A stretch of 32,662 nucleotides of DNA from JBCCFW01 sp039029535 (GCA_039029535.1 JBCCFW010000082.1:1-32662), one strand, 5' to 3'. Shown: positions 1-9,685, numbered from the stretch's first letter. Notes: generated by a model not told the origin, from the sequence alone. Translations and numbers: made by a program.

Positions 1-110
1 TATAAGTAATGCAATTGGTTATGAAGATGCGTTACAGATCGGAACTCTGCATTCACCAATTGGCTGTTATATGGGCATCTATAATCTATATATGGAATTA
101 TTTTGGCTTT
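1..110. other. AT-rich foreign-looking edge segment
   Basis: The first ~110 bases are clearly AT-rich, unlike everything after about base 112, where the sequence switches abruptly to a GC-rich Ala/Pro-coding stretch. At least two forward frames read through it, but none gives a peptide I recognise, and the frame joined to the downstream gene lacks the expected receiver-domain sequence. I infer a chimeric assembly join or a recent insertion end rather than native sequence. Confidence 0.5.
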
Positions 111-404
111 CGTCCGGCCGCGGCGCCTCCTGTCGCTGCCCCCGCGCCGGCTGCTCCCGCACCGGCTGCTCCCGCGCCAGCCGCGGCACCGCCCCCGGCG
201 GCGGCTCCAGCCGCTGCGGCGGCAGCCTCGATCAATCCCGGCCAGCTCGATGCGGCGACGCTCGACCAGCTCGCCCAGCGCGTGGCCCAGCACCTGTCGC
301 AGCAGGTCCTCGAGCAGGTGGCCTGGGAGGTCATCCCGGACGTCGCCGAGGCCGTGGTGCGGCAGCGGATGAACGAGATCGAGGCCAAGCTCCAGGGCTC
401 GTGA
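9..404 (+). CDS. C-terminal fragment of probable response-regulator-type protein
   Basis: The frame is open from base 6 and ends in TGA at 402-404. Only the part from about base 108 looks native: an Ala/Pro-rich linker (roughly residues 36-76 of the open frame) followed by a helical tail containing VAWEVIPDVAEAVVRQRMNE. Tails of the form 'AWEVVPDLAE' are, from memory, typical of the C-terminus of response regulators with Ala/Pro linkers in myxobacteria and acidobacteria. The receiver domain itself is absent, because the sequence changes to unrelated AT-rich DNA before it. The ATG at 9 therefore lies in suspect sequence and is unlikely to be the real start. Its stop overlaps the GTG of the signal peptidase gene (GTGA), so the two genes were probably co-transcribed. 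Function is inferred only from the tail. Confidence 0.5.
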   Translation: MQLVMKMRYRSELCIHQLAVIWASIIYIWNYFGFRPAAAPPVAAPAPAAPAPAAPAPAAAPPPAAAPAAAAAASINPGQLDAATLDQLAQRVAQHLSQQVLEQVAWEVIPDVAEAVVRQRMNEIEAKLQGS

Positions 405-1381
405 CCGGCGACCACGATCCGCCGGAGGTCGACGAGGAGTCGTCTCCCTCCGGTCCGTCCGTGCCCGGCGCTCCGCTCCGACCCACGCTCCCCGCGTCGT
501 CGACGGGGGAGCCGGGGGAGACGACGCCCGCACCGGCAAGCCCTCTCGACGACGAGGGGGCTCCCGACCTCGAGCCGTCACCGGTCGTGCCGCTCGCCGA
601 GCCTGCGGTCAGTGACGACCCCTGGCCCGAGGTGCGAGACGAGGACCTGGGCACGGAGCTCGAGGAGGCCGAGGCGGCAGCCCCTGGGCCTCGCACGCCG
701 AGTCGACCCACGGGCGTGCGGCTCATCATCGAGACGCTGATCATCGCCGTGTTGGTCGTGCTCTTCGGCACGCGCTTCGTCGTCCAGAACTCGGTCATTC
801 CGTCCGCGTCCATGGAGGACACCCTGCTCATCGGCGACTACGTGCTCGTCGACCGCTTCGTGTTCTCTGCCGTCGACGCCGACGAGCCCAGCTCCACCTT
901 CTTCCAGCGGCCCATCGAGCGGGGCGACGTCGTCGTCTTCAAGTACCCGCCCGACCCGAGCCTCGACTACGTGAAGCGAGTCGTCGGCCTGCCCGGCGAC
1001 GTCATCGAGATCCGCAGCAAGCAGGTCTTCATCGACGGCAAGCGGCTCGACGAGCCGTACAAGATGCACTCGAGCTCGCGCATCTACCGACCCCGCACGG
1101 ACGCCGGTCGACGCGACCATCTCCTGCCGGTGCGGGTGCCGCCGGGGCATTACTTCGTCATGGGCGACAACCGGGACCACAGCGCCGACTCGCGCGAGTG
1201 GCGCTTCCTGCCGCGAGAGAACATCCGGGGGCGGGCGCTGCTCGTCTTCTGGTCACGCGACAGCCGACCCGGGGAGTGGGAGGTGGCCGGGAGCTGGACC
1301 CGGGTCAAGAACCTCTGGCGCGCGCTGCGCTCGTTCCCCGACGACACCCGCTGGGAACGCATCGGTCGCCCGGTCGAGTAG
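401..1381 (+). CDS. lepB: Signal peptidase I
   Basis: This is type I signal peptidase, which cleaves signal peptides from exported proteins at the periplasmic face of the inner membrane. The start is GTG at 401, overlapping the upstream stop, giving 326 aa. Residues 1 to about 105 form an acidic, Pro-rich, presumably cytoplasmic extension. One membrane helix follows (IIETLIIAVLVVLFGTRFVV). The catalytic box is IPSASMEDTL with nucleophile Ser137, and the general base is Lys192 in YVKRVVGLPGD. The conserved box GDNRDHSADSR is also present. The family assignment is secure. An in-frame reading can be extended to base 71, but that part is the out-of-frame shadow of the upstream gene. The acidic leader is long for the family. 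This enzyme could process the many exported proteins encoded further right. Confidence 0.95.
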   Translation: MTGDHDPPEVDEESSPSGPSVPGAPLRPTLPASSTGEPGETTPAPASPLDDEGAPDLEPSPVVPLAEPAVSDDPWPEVRDEDLGTELEEAEAAAPGPRTPSRPTGVRLIIETLIIAVLVVLFGTRFVVQNSVIPSASMEDTLLIGDYVLVDRFVFSAVDADEPSSTFFQRPIERGDVVVFKYPPDPSLDYVKRVVGLPGDVIEIRSKQVFIDGKRLDEPYKMHSSSRIYRPRTDAGRRDHLLPVRVPPGHYFVMGDNRDHSADSREWRFLPRENIRGRALLVFWSRDSRPGEWEVAGSWTRVKNLWRALRSFPDDTRWERIGRPVE

Positions 1382-1548
1382 TAGTTCCCATCCAGAAAGT
1401 CTGCCTCGCGGCTTCATCCCGCCTGGCACGCCATCTCGCCGACCTCCTCAAACGCCGGAGACGCCCGGTTCCGACTCTTTCGTCGGCCAGCGATCTGACG
1501 CACCAGTCGGGCGAGTCCTGGCGGACGGACTTTCCGGACGGGAACTTG

Positions 1549-2865
1549 CTAGCTCGCTTGCTCGCCTGCCGGCAGCGCCGGCAGCGACCAGCGTGCCCGC
1601 TTCAGGCTCGGCAGCAGCCAGCGGAAGAAGGCGCGTAGGCCGCCGAGGTGTCCGTAGTCGTCGAGCGTCAGGAGGATGAAGAAGACGTAGACCGCCCGAG
1701 GATCGGTGCGTCCCTGGAGCTCGATGAGGGTGAACATCGTGATGCCCAGGTCACCGAAGTGACCGTTGTGCAGGGCGTCCTTCAGCGGGGCCGTCGGCAC
1801 GATGAGCTGGAAGTGACCTTCCGACGTCCCCGAGCTCAGGTCGCCGGTCCACGGGTTGAAGCGGAGCTCGGCGTCGTCGAGCCGGAAGCCGATGCCGCGG
1901 GGGAAGAGCGGGGCGAGCAGGAGGCGGGCGCTGGCCAGCTTGGAGCGCAGCCGGTCCCGGTCCTCGGCGGTGAAGCGGGCGCCCGACTCGGTGTCTTCTT
2001 GCGCGGCGACCTTGCGCTCGGCCACCGAGCGGTCGTGCCGGAACGTGGCACGGTCCTGTGAGGAGTGCTCGTGGGAGCCGAGGTCGAGACGCGTGAAGGT
2101 CGGCAGCAGCTCGGTCCGCTTCGCGCACCAGTGCTCCTGGAGCTGCTCGGCGCTCACCTTGAACTCGTTGGCCCAGCGGGAGTCGCGTCGCAGGTAGACG
2201 ACCTGGCTGGCGAAGGGGAGGTACCAGTCGGCGTCGAGGAGGTCGCAGTTGCGCGAGATGTACGTGACGTAGTCGGTCGCCTCGCGGAGGGCGACGCGCT
2301 CGTCCTTGCGCAGGAAGCTGTTGACGATGCTGGCGGGGGAGAAGCTCGACAGCAGCAGCCTCTTCTTGCCCGGGAGCTCGGCGTCGAGGAAGCGACGCAG
2401 GGCGGTGAGCTGACCCTGGCTCGGCTTGGTGTCGTTGAGGTTGATGACGAAGCAGTCCGGCGTGTCGATGAGCAGGACCGAGTCGTCGTTGAAGATGGGA
2501 ATGGAGAGGATCGAGACGCCCGGGGCGAGCTCCTTCCACTCGAGGCTCGGCAGCACCGTCGCGTCGAAGCCTTGCTCCTTCAGGTAGAGGCAGATGTTCT
2601 CTTCCGGGAGGTCCGGCGCGAGGTAGCGCGGGCCCTTGCCGAGGCGGCGGATCGAGTAGGTGTGGAAGTGATCCGGGTGCTCGTGGGTGACGTAGCAGTA
2701 CCGCACGCGACGGAGGGTCTCGAGCTCCTCGTCGTCGGGCTCGTTCTCCAGCCACCAGCTCCGCCAGTAGGCCGAGCCCCGGAGCCAGGGATCGGTCAGC
2801 AGGATCGGCTCACCGGCGTCGTCGGTGAGGAGCAGGCTGGCGTGGCCGAGGGTGCGGAGCTGCAT
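1549..2865 (-). CDS. Metallo-beta-lactamase-fold hydrolase, UlaG/CMAH-like
   Basis: This is a 438 aa protein of the metallo-beta-lactamase superfamily. The N-terminus MQLRTLGHASLLLTDDAG and the following LLTDPWLRG match the opening strands of UlaG-type and CMP-sialate-hydroxylase-like members. The metal-binding motif HxHxDH is seen as HEHPDH at residues 61-66, and a later LNDTKPS resembles the 'LND' segment of that branch. The C-terminal ~150 residues are not assigned. Substrate is unknown. I chose the ATG at 2865 because homology begins there; an ATG at 2940 would add 25 residues without a recognisable domain, and neither has a clear Shine-Dalgarno sequence. It lies downstream of the LptF-LptG gene on the same strand (gap about 114 bases) and is probably in one transcript. 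It could act on a cell-envelope metabolite, but that is only context. Confidence 0.8.
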   Translation of the reverse strand: MQLRTLGHASLLLTDDAGEPILLTDPWLRGSAYWRSWWLENEPDDEELETLRRVRYCYVTHEHPDHFHTYSIRRLGKGPRYLAPDLPEENICLYLKEQGFDATVLPSLEWKELAPGVSILSIPIFNDDSVLLIDTPDCFVINLNDTKPSQGQLTALRRFLDAELPGKKRLLLSSFSPASIVNSFLRKDERVALREATDYVTYISRNCDLLDADWYLPFASQVVYLRRDSRWANEFKVSAEQLQEHWCAKRTELLPTFTRLDLGSHEHSSQDRATFRHDRSVAERKVAAQEDTESGARFTAEDRDRLRSKLASARLLLAPLFPRGIGFRLDDAELRFNPWTGDLSSGTSEGHFQLIVPTAPLKDALHNGHFGDLGITMFTLIELQGRTDPRAVYVFFILLTLDDYGHLGGLRAFFRWLLPSLKRARWSLPALPAGEQAS

Positions 2866-2979
2866 GGCGGACGCGTTCCAGTTGGGGAGCGGAGAGACGC
2901 TCGCCGCATCATGGCAGAACTGCGTTCTTCCACCGTCCATCCCGACGAGCCGGAGGAGCGGCGATCGACGAGGGAGCGA

Positions 2980-5874
2980 TCAGGTGCGGACGTTGAGCAT
3001 GAGGAAGAGGCCGACCAGCGTGAACAGGACGTTGGGAGCCCAGGCGGCAACCAGGGGGGCGAGGTAGCCGGCGGCCCCGAGGCTCTTGAAGAAGGCCATG
3101 GCGACGAAGTAGAGCACGGCGAGGATGATGGCGATGCCGACCCCGTAGAGCGCTCCGCGGCGACCGGTGGTGAAGGCGAAGGGCAGGCCGACCAGGACGA
3201 GCACGACCGTGGCCAGGGGGAAGGCGAGCTTGCTCTGGAGCTCGGTCTCCAGCCCGTTGACCGGGTAGCCGGCCGCGCGCTGGGCCTCCATGTAGGTGGC
3301 GAACTCCCGGAGGTTCATCTCTTCCGGGTCGACGGGGTCGGTCGCGAAGTACTCGGGCTCCTCCATGAGGGCCAGCGGTAGGGTCTCGAAGCGACGCTTG
3401 GTCATCTCGGTCGGTGACGGGAAGCGGGCCTCCCAGCCGGCGCGGAGCACCCAGGTCCGACCGTTCCAGTGCGCGTCGGTGGCGGAGATGAGCGTGCGGA
3501 TGCGGTTCTGGTCGTCGTAGCGCAGCACCGTCGGGGACAGCAGGTGCGGTCGCCCCTCGGTCTGCCCCTTCGCCGGCGGCAGCACCCGGAAGTGTCGGAA
3601 CAGGTAGAGGCTGCGTCCGTCCCGCGCGATGACCTGGCTCTCACCCTGGGTCTTCACCCCGCGGGGGCGTCCGCGGATCTCGTCCTTGAGGGCCTCGGCG
3701 CGGGCGTTGGCGGCCGGGAGCACGTGGTCGTGGACGAGGAAGATGGCGCCGGAGATGAGGGCGGCGACCATGAGCACCGGGAGGACCAGCCGGAACAGGC
3801 TGGTGCCGCAGCAGCGGAAGGCGGTGGTCTCGTTGAACTTCGCGGCCACCCCGAACTGGACGAGGGCCGAGACCATCGCGGCCAGCGGCGTCATCTCGAG
3901 GAAGATGCGGGGGATGAGGTTCAAGTAGAAGTCGAGCACGCGTCGGAACGGGATGTCGTTCTCGAGGACGTCGGAGGCGATCTCGACGAACTGGATGACC
4001 ACGTAGAGCACGACCAGTGAGGCGAGCATGGTCGTCAGGGTCTTGGCGTAGCCGGCGAGGACCCAGGCGTCGGCCGTGCGGATGATGCGCACGCCCGCCT
4101 GACGCAGCAGCACCCCGGCGAAGGCGAAGCCGACCAGCCCCAGGCCCTCGGGGCTCATGATGAGCTCCCGGGTGATCCCCGTGAGCTGCTCGCGTCGCTC
4201 GAAGAGCTTGGCGACGGCCAAGCCCGCGCAGGCGAGGAAGCCGATCAGCACCGGCCAACGCAGGCGATCCAGGAGGAGGCGCGGGCTGCGGCGGGCGGGG
4301 TCGAGGACCATCCCGGTGAGGGTGGGCTGATCCCGGTTGGCGAGCCGCGTGGCTTCGGCCTCGATCCGGGCTTCGGTCTTCTTCGGGTCGGCCGCCTTCC
4401 GCGCAGCGGGAGCGGCGGCGCGACGCTGAAGTGGCGAGAGGATCCCGTCGAGGACCTTGGCGACCTGTCGGGGGAAGCTCGCGAGCAGCACCCAGAGCAC
4501 GCCGGTGCCGATGACGGCGGGCCACAGCCAGGGCAGCGGTGCCGTGGCCGTGACGCCCACCGAGCCTCGCGAGACGTAGTGGCCGCCCAGGAAGCAGGCG
4601 AGCGTCCACGCCACCAGCAGGCAGAGGTTGGCGAGGAGCACTGGACCCGGCCAGCGGCGACGCTGACGTTGTCGGACCACGAGGTAGATGCCCACCGCGC
4701 CGATGGCGACGTTGGGGAGCCAGGCGGTGGCAGCGGCCGAGAGCTGCCCGATGTTGCGCAGCGCGTCACCGACCGAGAAGAGGATCCACCACAGGATGAT
4801 CACGCCCACCGACACGACGAAGGAGGCGGGGCGGCCGCCGCGGCGGGTGGCGATGCCCAGGGGCATGCCGAGCAGCGAGAACACCAGGCAGGCAAAGGGG
4901 AACGACCACTTCTTGTGGACCTCGAGCAAGGCCAGGGAGCGACGCTTGTCGCGCTCGGGGGTGAGCGTCCAGCCGTACTCGACCTGGAGCTCGCGTCGAG
5001 CGGCGAGGATCTGGTCCTCGGGCAGCTTCTCGATCGCGTCCATGCGGTCGAGGGCGGCGAGGTACTCCCGAAGCTCACCCAGGCTCTTGCTCCGCAGGTC
5101 TCTCGGGCTACCCACCCGCGACGCGAGCTCGAGCTTGCGGTGCTGCTCGGGACCCTGGCGCTCGAGCACCGAGCCCTCGAAGCGGACCGGGTCACCCTCG
5201 CCGTCCTTGGGCCAGGTCACCGATCGTGCGTTCTCGGTGACGAGCTCCAGCCGGAACTTCGTGTCGTCGATGGCGACCCGGCGGATGCGGGCGCGCTCGG
5301 CCTTGAGGTGCTCGAGCCGGGAGCTGTCGCGTCGCGCCAGGAGGATGTCGACGTCCTCCAGCCAGGGCTCCTCGGCGGTCTGGTCGACGTGTCGTGCGTA
5401 GAGACTGACCTCGTCGAGGCGGATCCACGTGCCGGGACGGACCTCGCGGTTGAGGTCGGAGCGGGCCTCGGCCTTGCGTCGAACCTCGAGGTAGGCGCGA
5501 TTGCCCTTCGGGACGAGGTGCAGGTAGACGACGGCGGTGGCCGCCAGGGCGAGCAGGGCGACGAGCCCGGTGGGGAGGAGCAGCCGGTAGTAGGAGACGC
5601 CCGAGGCGCGGAGGGCGGTGATCTCGGAGTCGGCCGAGAGCCGGGAGAAGCCGATGACCACGCCCATGAGCACGGACATGGGGATGGTCTGGGCGAGGAT
5701 GCTCGGCAGGATGAGGGCGAGCGACTGGATCAGGTCGGGCAGGTCGAGAGTGCCCTTGACCCAGCTGTCGGCGAGCGAGAAGAAGGTGCGCACGAGCAGG
5801 ATCGAGGTGTAGACCAAGATCCCAAGCAGGAAGGGCGTGCCGAGCTCGCGGATGAGGTAACGGTCGAGAAGCAT
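2980..5874 (-). CDS. Fused LptF-LptG LPS-export permease
   Basis: This 964 aa integral membrane protein contains two YjgP/YjgQ permease units in one chain. Unit 1 (about residues 1-405) starts MLLDRYLIRELGTPFLLG, has the typical early helices and the segment SEITALRASGVSYYRLL, then a soluble jellyroll-like portion and closing helices. Unit 2 (about 598-964) has ADAWVLAGYAKTLTTMLASL, the matching FNETTAFRCCGTSLFRL segment, a second soluble portion and closing helices. The ~190-residue linker holds at least three more hydrophobic segments and a charged Ala/Lys/Arg stretch. In most Gram-negatives LptF and LptG are separate ~360 aa proteins that pair with ATPase LptB to lift LPS to the LptC/A/D bridge. 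The start at 5874 is chosen because family homology begins there; the frame stays open upstream to 6102, but that part is Arg-rich and overlaps the divergent gene. Confidence 0.88.
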   Translation of the reverse strand: MLLDRYLIRELGTPFLLGILVYTSILLVRTFFSLADSWVKGTLDLPDLIQSLALILPSILAQTIPMSVLMGVVIGFSRLSADSEITALRASGVSYYRLLLPTGLVALLALAATAVVYLHLVPKGNRAYLEVRRKAEARSDLNREVRPGTWIRLDEVSLYARHVDQTAEEPWLEDVDILLARRDSSRLEHLKAERARIRRVAIDDTKFRLELVTENARSVTWPKDGEGDPVRFEGSVLERQGPEQHRKLELASRVGSPRDLRSKSLGELREYLAALDRMDAIEKLPEDQILAARRELQVEYGWTLTPERDKRRSLALLEVHKKWSFPFACLVFSLLGMPLGIATRRGGRPASFVVSVGVIILWWILFSVGDALRNIGQLSAAATAWLPNVAIGAVGIYLVVRQRQRRRWPGPVLLANLCLLVAWTLACFLGGHYVSRGSVGVTATAPLPWLWPAVIGTGVLWVLLASFPRQVAKVLDGILSPLQRRAAAPAARKAADPKKTEARIEAEATRLANRDQPTLTGMVLDPARRSPRLLLDRLRWPVLIGFLACAGLAVAKLFERREQLTGITRELIMSPEGLGLVGFAFAGVLLRQAGVRIIRTADAWVLAGYAKTLTTMLASLVVLYVVIQFVEIASDVLENDIPFRRVLDFYLNLIPRIFLEMTPLAAMVSALVQFGVAAKFNETTAFRCCGTSLFRLVLPVLMVAALISGAIFLVHDHVLPAANARAEALKDEIRGRPRGVKTQGESQVIARDGRSLYLFRHFRVLPPAKGQTEGRPHLLSPTVLRYDDQNRIRTLISATDAHWNGRTWVLRAGWEARFPSPTEMTKRRFETLPLALMEEPEYFATDPVDPEEMNLREFATYMEAQRAAGYPVNGLETELQSKLAFPLATVVLVLVGLPFAFTTGRRGALYGVGIAIILAVLYFVAMAFFKSLGAAGYLAPLVAAWAPNVLFTLVGLFLMLNVRT

Positions 5875-5968
5875 CCTTGACCGAAGCGTATCAAGCCGAC
5901 CCGCCGGTCTCCTCCCGAATCTCGTCGGCTTGGCTCGACGCCGACGGCGTGGGAAGATGCGCCCCCTC
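5875..5968. promoter_or_regulatory. Divergent intergenic region with 9-bp inverted repeat
   Basis: This 94-base gap separates the divergent LptF-LptG and Lon-like genes, so promoters for both probably lie here. It contains a perfect 9-base inverted repeat, CAAGCCGAC (5892-5900) and GTCGGCTTG (5924-5932). The arms start 32 bases apart, close to three helical turns. It could be an operator for a dimeric regulator or a leader hairpin. No convincing -35/-10 pair is visible. Confidence 0.35.
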
Positions 5969-8656
5969 ATGAGCCCTCCCGACGGACCGGCACCGGCCGA
6001 GCCCACCGTGACGCCCGGCGTCGGCGACCCGCCTCCCACGGCGGTCGAGGCGGCCGAGCTGCGTTGGAGCCTCGATCCCTCCTCCCTGGGCTTCGCCAGC
6101 ACCGCCGAGCTCGAGTGGTCGGCGCCCTTCCGCGGTCAGGAGCGGGCGCTGGAGGCCCTCCAGCTCGCCGTCGAGCTCGACCAGCCCGGATACAACGCGT
6201 TCGTGCTGGGGCTCTCCGGGGCCGCCCGTCTCGATGCCGCCCGCGCGGCCGTGGCCTCGGTCGTGCCGCCCGGACGCGAGGTTCCCGACCGGGCCTACGT
6301 CTTCAACTTCCAGCGCCCCCAGCGACCGCGTCTTCTCGAGCTACCGCCGGGTCGCGCCGGTGCTTTCGCCGCAGACCTCGCCGATGGTCTCCGGCAGCTC
6401 GAAGGACGGCTCGTCGCCGCCTTCGAGGACAAGTCCTTTCTCGAGCGCATGGACGCCACGCGTCGTCGTCACGCCGAGCGTGAGCGCGAGCTCCTCGACG
6501 GTCTCCGCGAGCAGGCGCAGGAGAGGGGGCTGCACGTCGCGACCATCACGGACGAGGACGGGCCGCGGCTCGAGCTCCTCGTGCAGGTCGGCGAGCAGGT
6601 CCTCTCCTTCGACGACGTCGAGGGCCTGAGAGCCGGTCGCGTCGAGCTCGAAGAGGAAGAGGGTGAGGCCGGGCTGGTTGCGGCCCTGCAAGAGCAGGTC
6701 GAGGCGCTCGACCTCGAGGCCCTTCTCGCCGTCCGTGCCGAGCTGGAAGACGAGCTCCGTCGAGGCGTCATCGCCGGACGGCAGGTCGCTCGCTCACTCC
6801 AGAATGAGGTCGCCACCCTCGAGCGCGAAGCCGGGCTGTCGGGCATCTCCGGCTTCCTGACCGAGCTCCTGGAGGAGCACGGTGACGAGCCTCGCGTGCG
6901 GTCGCACCTGGAAGACCTGCGACGCGACCTGCTTGCCCACCTGCACCTGTGCAAGACCCGTGGCCTCGACGAGAGTCACCCGGACCGACCTGGCGGGGAT
7001 CCGGCGGCCCCGACGAGCTTCCAAGATCTCATCGAGCGCTACCGGGTCAACGTCGTCTCCGAGGGTCACCCGGCGGGCGAGGCCCCCGTGCTCATCGAGG
7101 CGCTGCCCGGCGTGCGCAGTCTCTTCGGGGCCGTGCGCGGCCGGCTCGATCGCTTCGGTCGCTCCCACGCCGACCATCGCTCGGTCGCGACCGGCAGCCT
7201 GCTCGCCGCCGATGGCGGCATCCTCATCATGGAGGCGGGCGAGCTGGTGTCGGACCTCGACGCCTGGACTGCGCTCAAGCGCGTGCTGGTCACCCAGAGC
7301 CTCGACTTGCGCGAGCTCAGCCGTGAGCGTGACCCCTCGGGTGGTCCCGTGCCCTGGCCCGAGCCCATCCCGCTCTCGGCGAAGGTCGTGCTGGTCGGCG
7401 ATCACGAGACCTACGACCTGCTCCACCAGGCCGACAAGGACTTCCAGCACGCCATGCGCATCCGCGCCGAGTTCGATCCGATCGGCGGTCGCGATCGCGC
7501 CAGCGTCGTGAGCCTGGCGACCGGGGTGGCCGAGCTCTGCCGTCGCGAGGGGCTGCGACCGCTCACCGTCGACGCCATCGCGCGCCTGGCCGAGCACGCC
7601 GCTCGGCTGGCTGCCGAGGAAGCGAAGATGGTCACCGACATCGACCTCCTCGCCGACCCCGTGCGACAGGCGAGCCTGCTCGCGGCGCGAGCCGGTGACG
7701 AGGAGGTCGGAGCGAAGGCCGTCCAGCAGGTCCTCGTCGACGCCGAGCGTCGCTGCTCGCTCTGGGTGGAGCACCTCCGCGAGAACCAGGCGCAGGGCAA
7801 GGTGCTGCTGCGCGTCAGCGGCCAGCGGGTCGGCGAGATCAACGCCCTGGCCGTGCGCTCGACCATCGAGCACGCCTTCGGTCACCCCGTGCGCATCACC
7901 GCGGTGGTCGGTCAGGGCAACACGGGCCTCATCAACATCGAGCGCGAGGTCAAGCTCTCGGGCCAGGTCCACGACAAGGGCGTGTTCATCGCCCTCGGCT
8001 ACCTCACGGGCCAGTACGCCGATCGGGGCCCGCTGACCTTCAGCGCCTCGCTCGCCTTCGAGCAGCTCTACGGCGGCATCGACGGCGACTCGGCCACCGC
8101 AGCCGAGATCTGCGCCTTGCTCTCGGCGCTCTCGGAGTGGCCGCTGGACCAGGGGCTGGCGTTGACCGGCTCGATGAATCAGCTCGGCGAGATCCAGCCG
8201 GTGGGCGGGGTCGACGAGAAGATCGAGGGCTTCTTCGACGCCTGCTGCAGTCTCGGCGGAGGTCGCGACGGTCTCACCGGCAAGCAGGGCGTCATCATCC
8301 CGCGCTCGAACGTGGCCGACCTCATGCTGCGGGCCGACGTCGTCGAGGCCGTGCGCGAGGGGCGCTTCCACGTGCACGCCGTCACTCACGTCGACGAGGT
8401 CCTCGAGCTGCTCACCGGACGGCGGGCCGGTCGACGCCACGTCGACGGGTTCTACGAGGACGGCACGCTCCATCACGCGGTGTCGTGTCGGCTCGAGCAG
8501 CTCGCCATGGGCGGGCAGGTGCCCGCCGAGCTTTCGGCAGCGGGTGCCGGAGCTTCGCTCGACCCGCGGGTGCGGTCGGCGGCCAGCGAGCCGGGATCGG
8601 GGGAGTCTCAGCCCTCCGGCACCGAGCCGCCGCCGGCCGAGCCCTCTGCGCAGTGA
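5969..8656 (+). CDS. Lon-like protease (LonB/AAA_32 type) with degenerate P-loop
   Basis: This 895 aa protein belongs to the Lon-like family with an N-terminal AAA_32-type region and a C-terminal Lon proteolytic domain. The opening WSLDPSSLGFASTAELEW and the GYNAFVLG strand (residue 74 on) match the family. The central region is helical and charged (about 150-340). The later ALPGVRSLFGAV and ADGGILIMEAGELV segments match the AAA_32 core. The proteolytic domain has Ser708 in DGDSATAAEI and Lys751 in GGVDEKIEGF, 43 residues apart as in E. coli Lon, so the catalytic dyad is intact. The Walker A position reads GLSGAARLD, lacking the Gly and Thr/Ser of the usual GxxGxGKT/RT; ATP binding may be lost. 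ATG 5957 and TTG 5930 are alternative starts. Its stop overlaps the next gene's GTG, implying coupling to the acyltransferase. Confidence 0.88.
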   Translation: MSPPDGPAPAEPTVTPGVGDPPPTAVEAAELRWSLDPSSLGFASTAELEWSAPFRGQERALEALQLAVELDQPGYNAFVLGLSGAARLDAARAAVASVVPPGREVPDRAYVFNFQRPQRPRLLELPPGRAGAFAADLADGLRQLEGRLVAAFEDKSFLERMDATRRRHAERERELLDGLREQAQERGLHVATITDEDGPRLELLVQVGEQVLSFDDVEGLRAGRVELEEEEGEAGLVAALQEQVEALDLEALLAVRAELEDELRRGVIAGRQVARSLQNEVATLEREAGLSGISGFLTELLEEHGDEPRVRSHLEDLRRDLLAHLHLCKTRGLDESHPDRPGGDPAAPTSFQDLIERYRVNVVSEGHPAGEAPVLIEALPGVRSLFGAVRGRLDRFGRSHADHRSVATGSLLAADGGILIMEAGELVSDLDAWTALKRVLVTQSLDLRELSRERDPSGGPVPWPEPIPLSAKVVLVGDHETYDLLHQADKDFQHAMRIRAEFDPIGGRDRASVVSLATGVAELCRREGLRPLTVDAIARLAEHAARLAAEEAKMVTDIDLLADPVRQASLLAARAGDEEVGAKAVQQVLVDAERRCSLWVEHLRENQAQGKVLLRVSGQRVGEINALAVRSTIEHAFGHPVRITAVVGQGNTGLINIEREVKLSGQVHDKGVFIALGYLTGQYADRGPLTFSASLAFEQLYGGIDGDSATAAEICALLSALSEWPLDQGLALTGSMNQLGEIQPVGGVDEKIEGFFDACCSLGGGRDGLTGKQGVIIPRSNVADLMLRADVVEAVREGRFHVHAVTHVDEVLELLTGRRAGRRHVDGFYEDGTLHHAVSCRLEQLAMGGQVPAELSAAGAGASLDPRVRSAASEPGSGESQPSGTEPPPAEPSAQ

Positions 8657-9621
8657 GCGCGCGTTCGCGCCAGGCCCTCGTCTTCCGCCTGGCGTCCACC
8701 GTCCTCTCCTTTCTCCCGCGACGGCTGACCCTTCCGTTGGCGCACGCTCTCGGGCAGCTCAGCTACTTCCTGCTGGGGAGACGTCGGCAGGTGGCCCTCG
8801 ACAACCTGACGGCGACGTTGGGTCGTGACTGGGGTGAGGCCGAGCGTCGACGCGTGGCGCGACGGAGCTTTGGTCACTCGATCGCCATGGGCATGGACCT
8901 CCTCACCCTGCCGGCGGTCACGCGCTCGCCGACGCGCTACTGCACCGTGGAGGAGGGGAGCCTCGAGCTACTGCGTGGCGTGTTGGCGGAGAGGAAGGGA
9001 GCCCTGCTCGTCGCCGGTCACTTCGGGCTCATGGAGTCGATGGGAATCCTGCTCGGCCACGAGAAGATCACCCTGCACTTCGTCTCCAAGCCTTTCGACG
9101 ATCCCAGTCTCGACGCGGCGGTGAACGCCCTGCGGGGCGCGACCGGCAACGGCTTCATCCACAAGGGCGGCGCGAAGGACCGCATCCTCGAGACCTTGGC
9201 CAGTGGTGAGGCGGTGGCGGTGGTCGCCGATCAACACGTGCACGGCAAGGACCGGGCGTGGATCCCCTGGTTCGGCCTGCCGGCGGCGACGACGCGCTCG
9301 CTGGGGACCATGGCCCTGCTCAGCGGGGCGCCGCTGGTCCCCATCCACTCCTTCCCGCGTCCGGGCGGGCGGGCGCATCTCGAGTTCGGTCCGGCGATCC
9401 GACCGGGTGCCATGCCGGAGGACCCAGATGAGGCGCGGGCCGTGGCCGAGCGCCTGGTGGCGCTCGCGACGGTGGAGTTGGAGAAGGCCGTGCGTCGTCA
9501 GCCCGGCGACTGGCTCTGGCTCCACCGTCGCTTCAAGGTGTGCCCCGAGGGTCTCGAGGATCGCTACCCACCGAGGACCGAGCCGGTCCCGTGGGAGTGG
9601 ACCGGCTTCGACTCGAAGTAG
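8653..9621 (+). CDS. LpxL/HtrB-family lipid acyltransferase
   Basis: This 322 aa protein is a member of the bacterial lipid A biosynthesis acyltransferase family (LpxL/LpxM/PlsC-like fold), which adds secondary acyl chains to lipid A or related glycolipids at the inner membrane. The catalytic HxxxxE motif is seen as HFGLME, with His123 and Glu128. An N-terminal hydrophobic segment near FLPRRLTLPLAHALGQL is followed by QVALDNLTATLG, which matches the family's 'N(L)' signature. The segments VVADQHVHGKDRAWIPWFG and GAPLVPIHSFPRPGG follow the usual order. The start is GTG at 8653, overlapping the protease stop as GTGA, so expression is probably coupled. Exact acceptor (lipid A versus another lipid) cannot be told from sequence. 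Confidence 0.88.
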   Translation: MSARSRQALVFRLASTVLSFLPRRLTLPLAHALGQLSYFLLGRRRQVALDNLTATLGRDWGEAERRRVARRSFGHSIAMGMDLLTLPAVTRSPTRYCTVEEGSLELLRGVLAERKGALLVAGHFGLMESMGILLGHEKITLHFVSKPFDDPSLDAAVNALRGATGNGFIHKGGAKDRILETLASGEAVAVVADQHVHGKDRAWIPWFGLPAATTRSLGTMALLSGAPLVPIHSFPRPGGRAHLEFGPAIRPGAMPEDPDEARAVAERLVALATVELEKAVRRQPGDWLWLHRRFKVCPEGLEDRYPPRTEPVPWEWTGFDSK

Positions 9622-9685
9622 ATCTCCCTCCGAAGCGAACGAGCGGCGCGACGCTCCGGGCCTCACGCCGCCGCGGTGGTTGGGC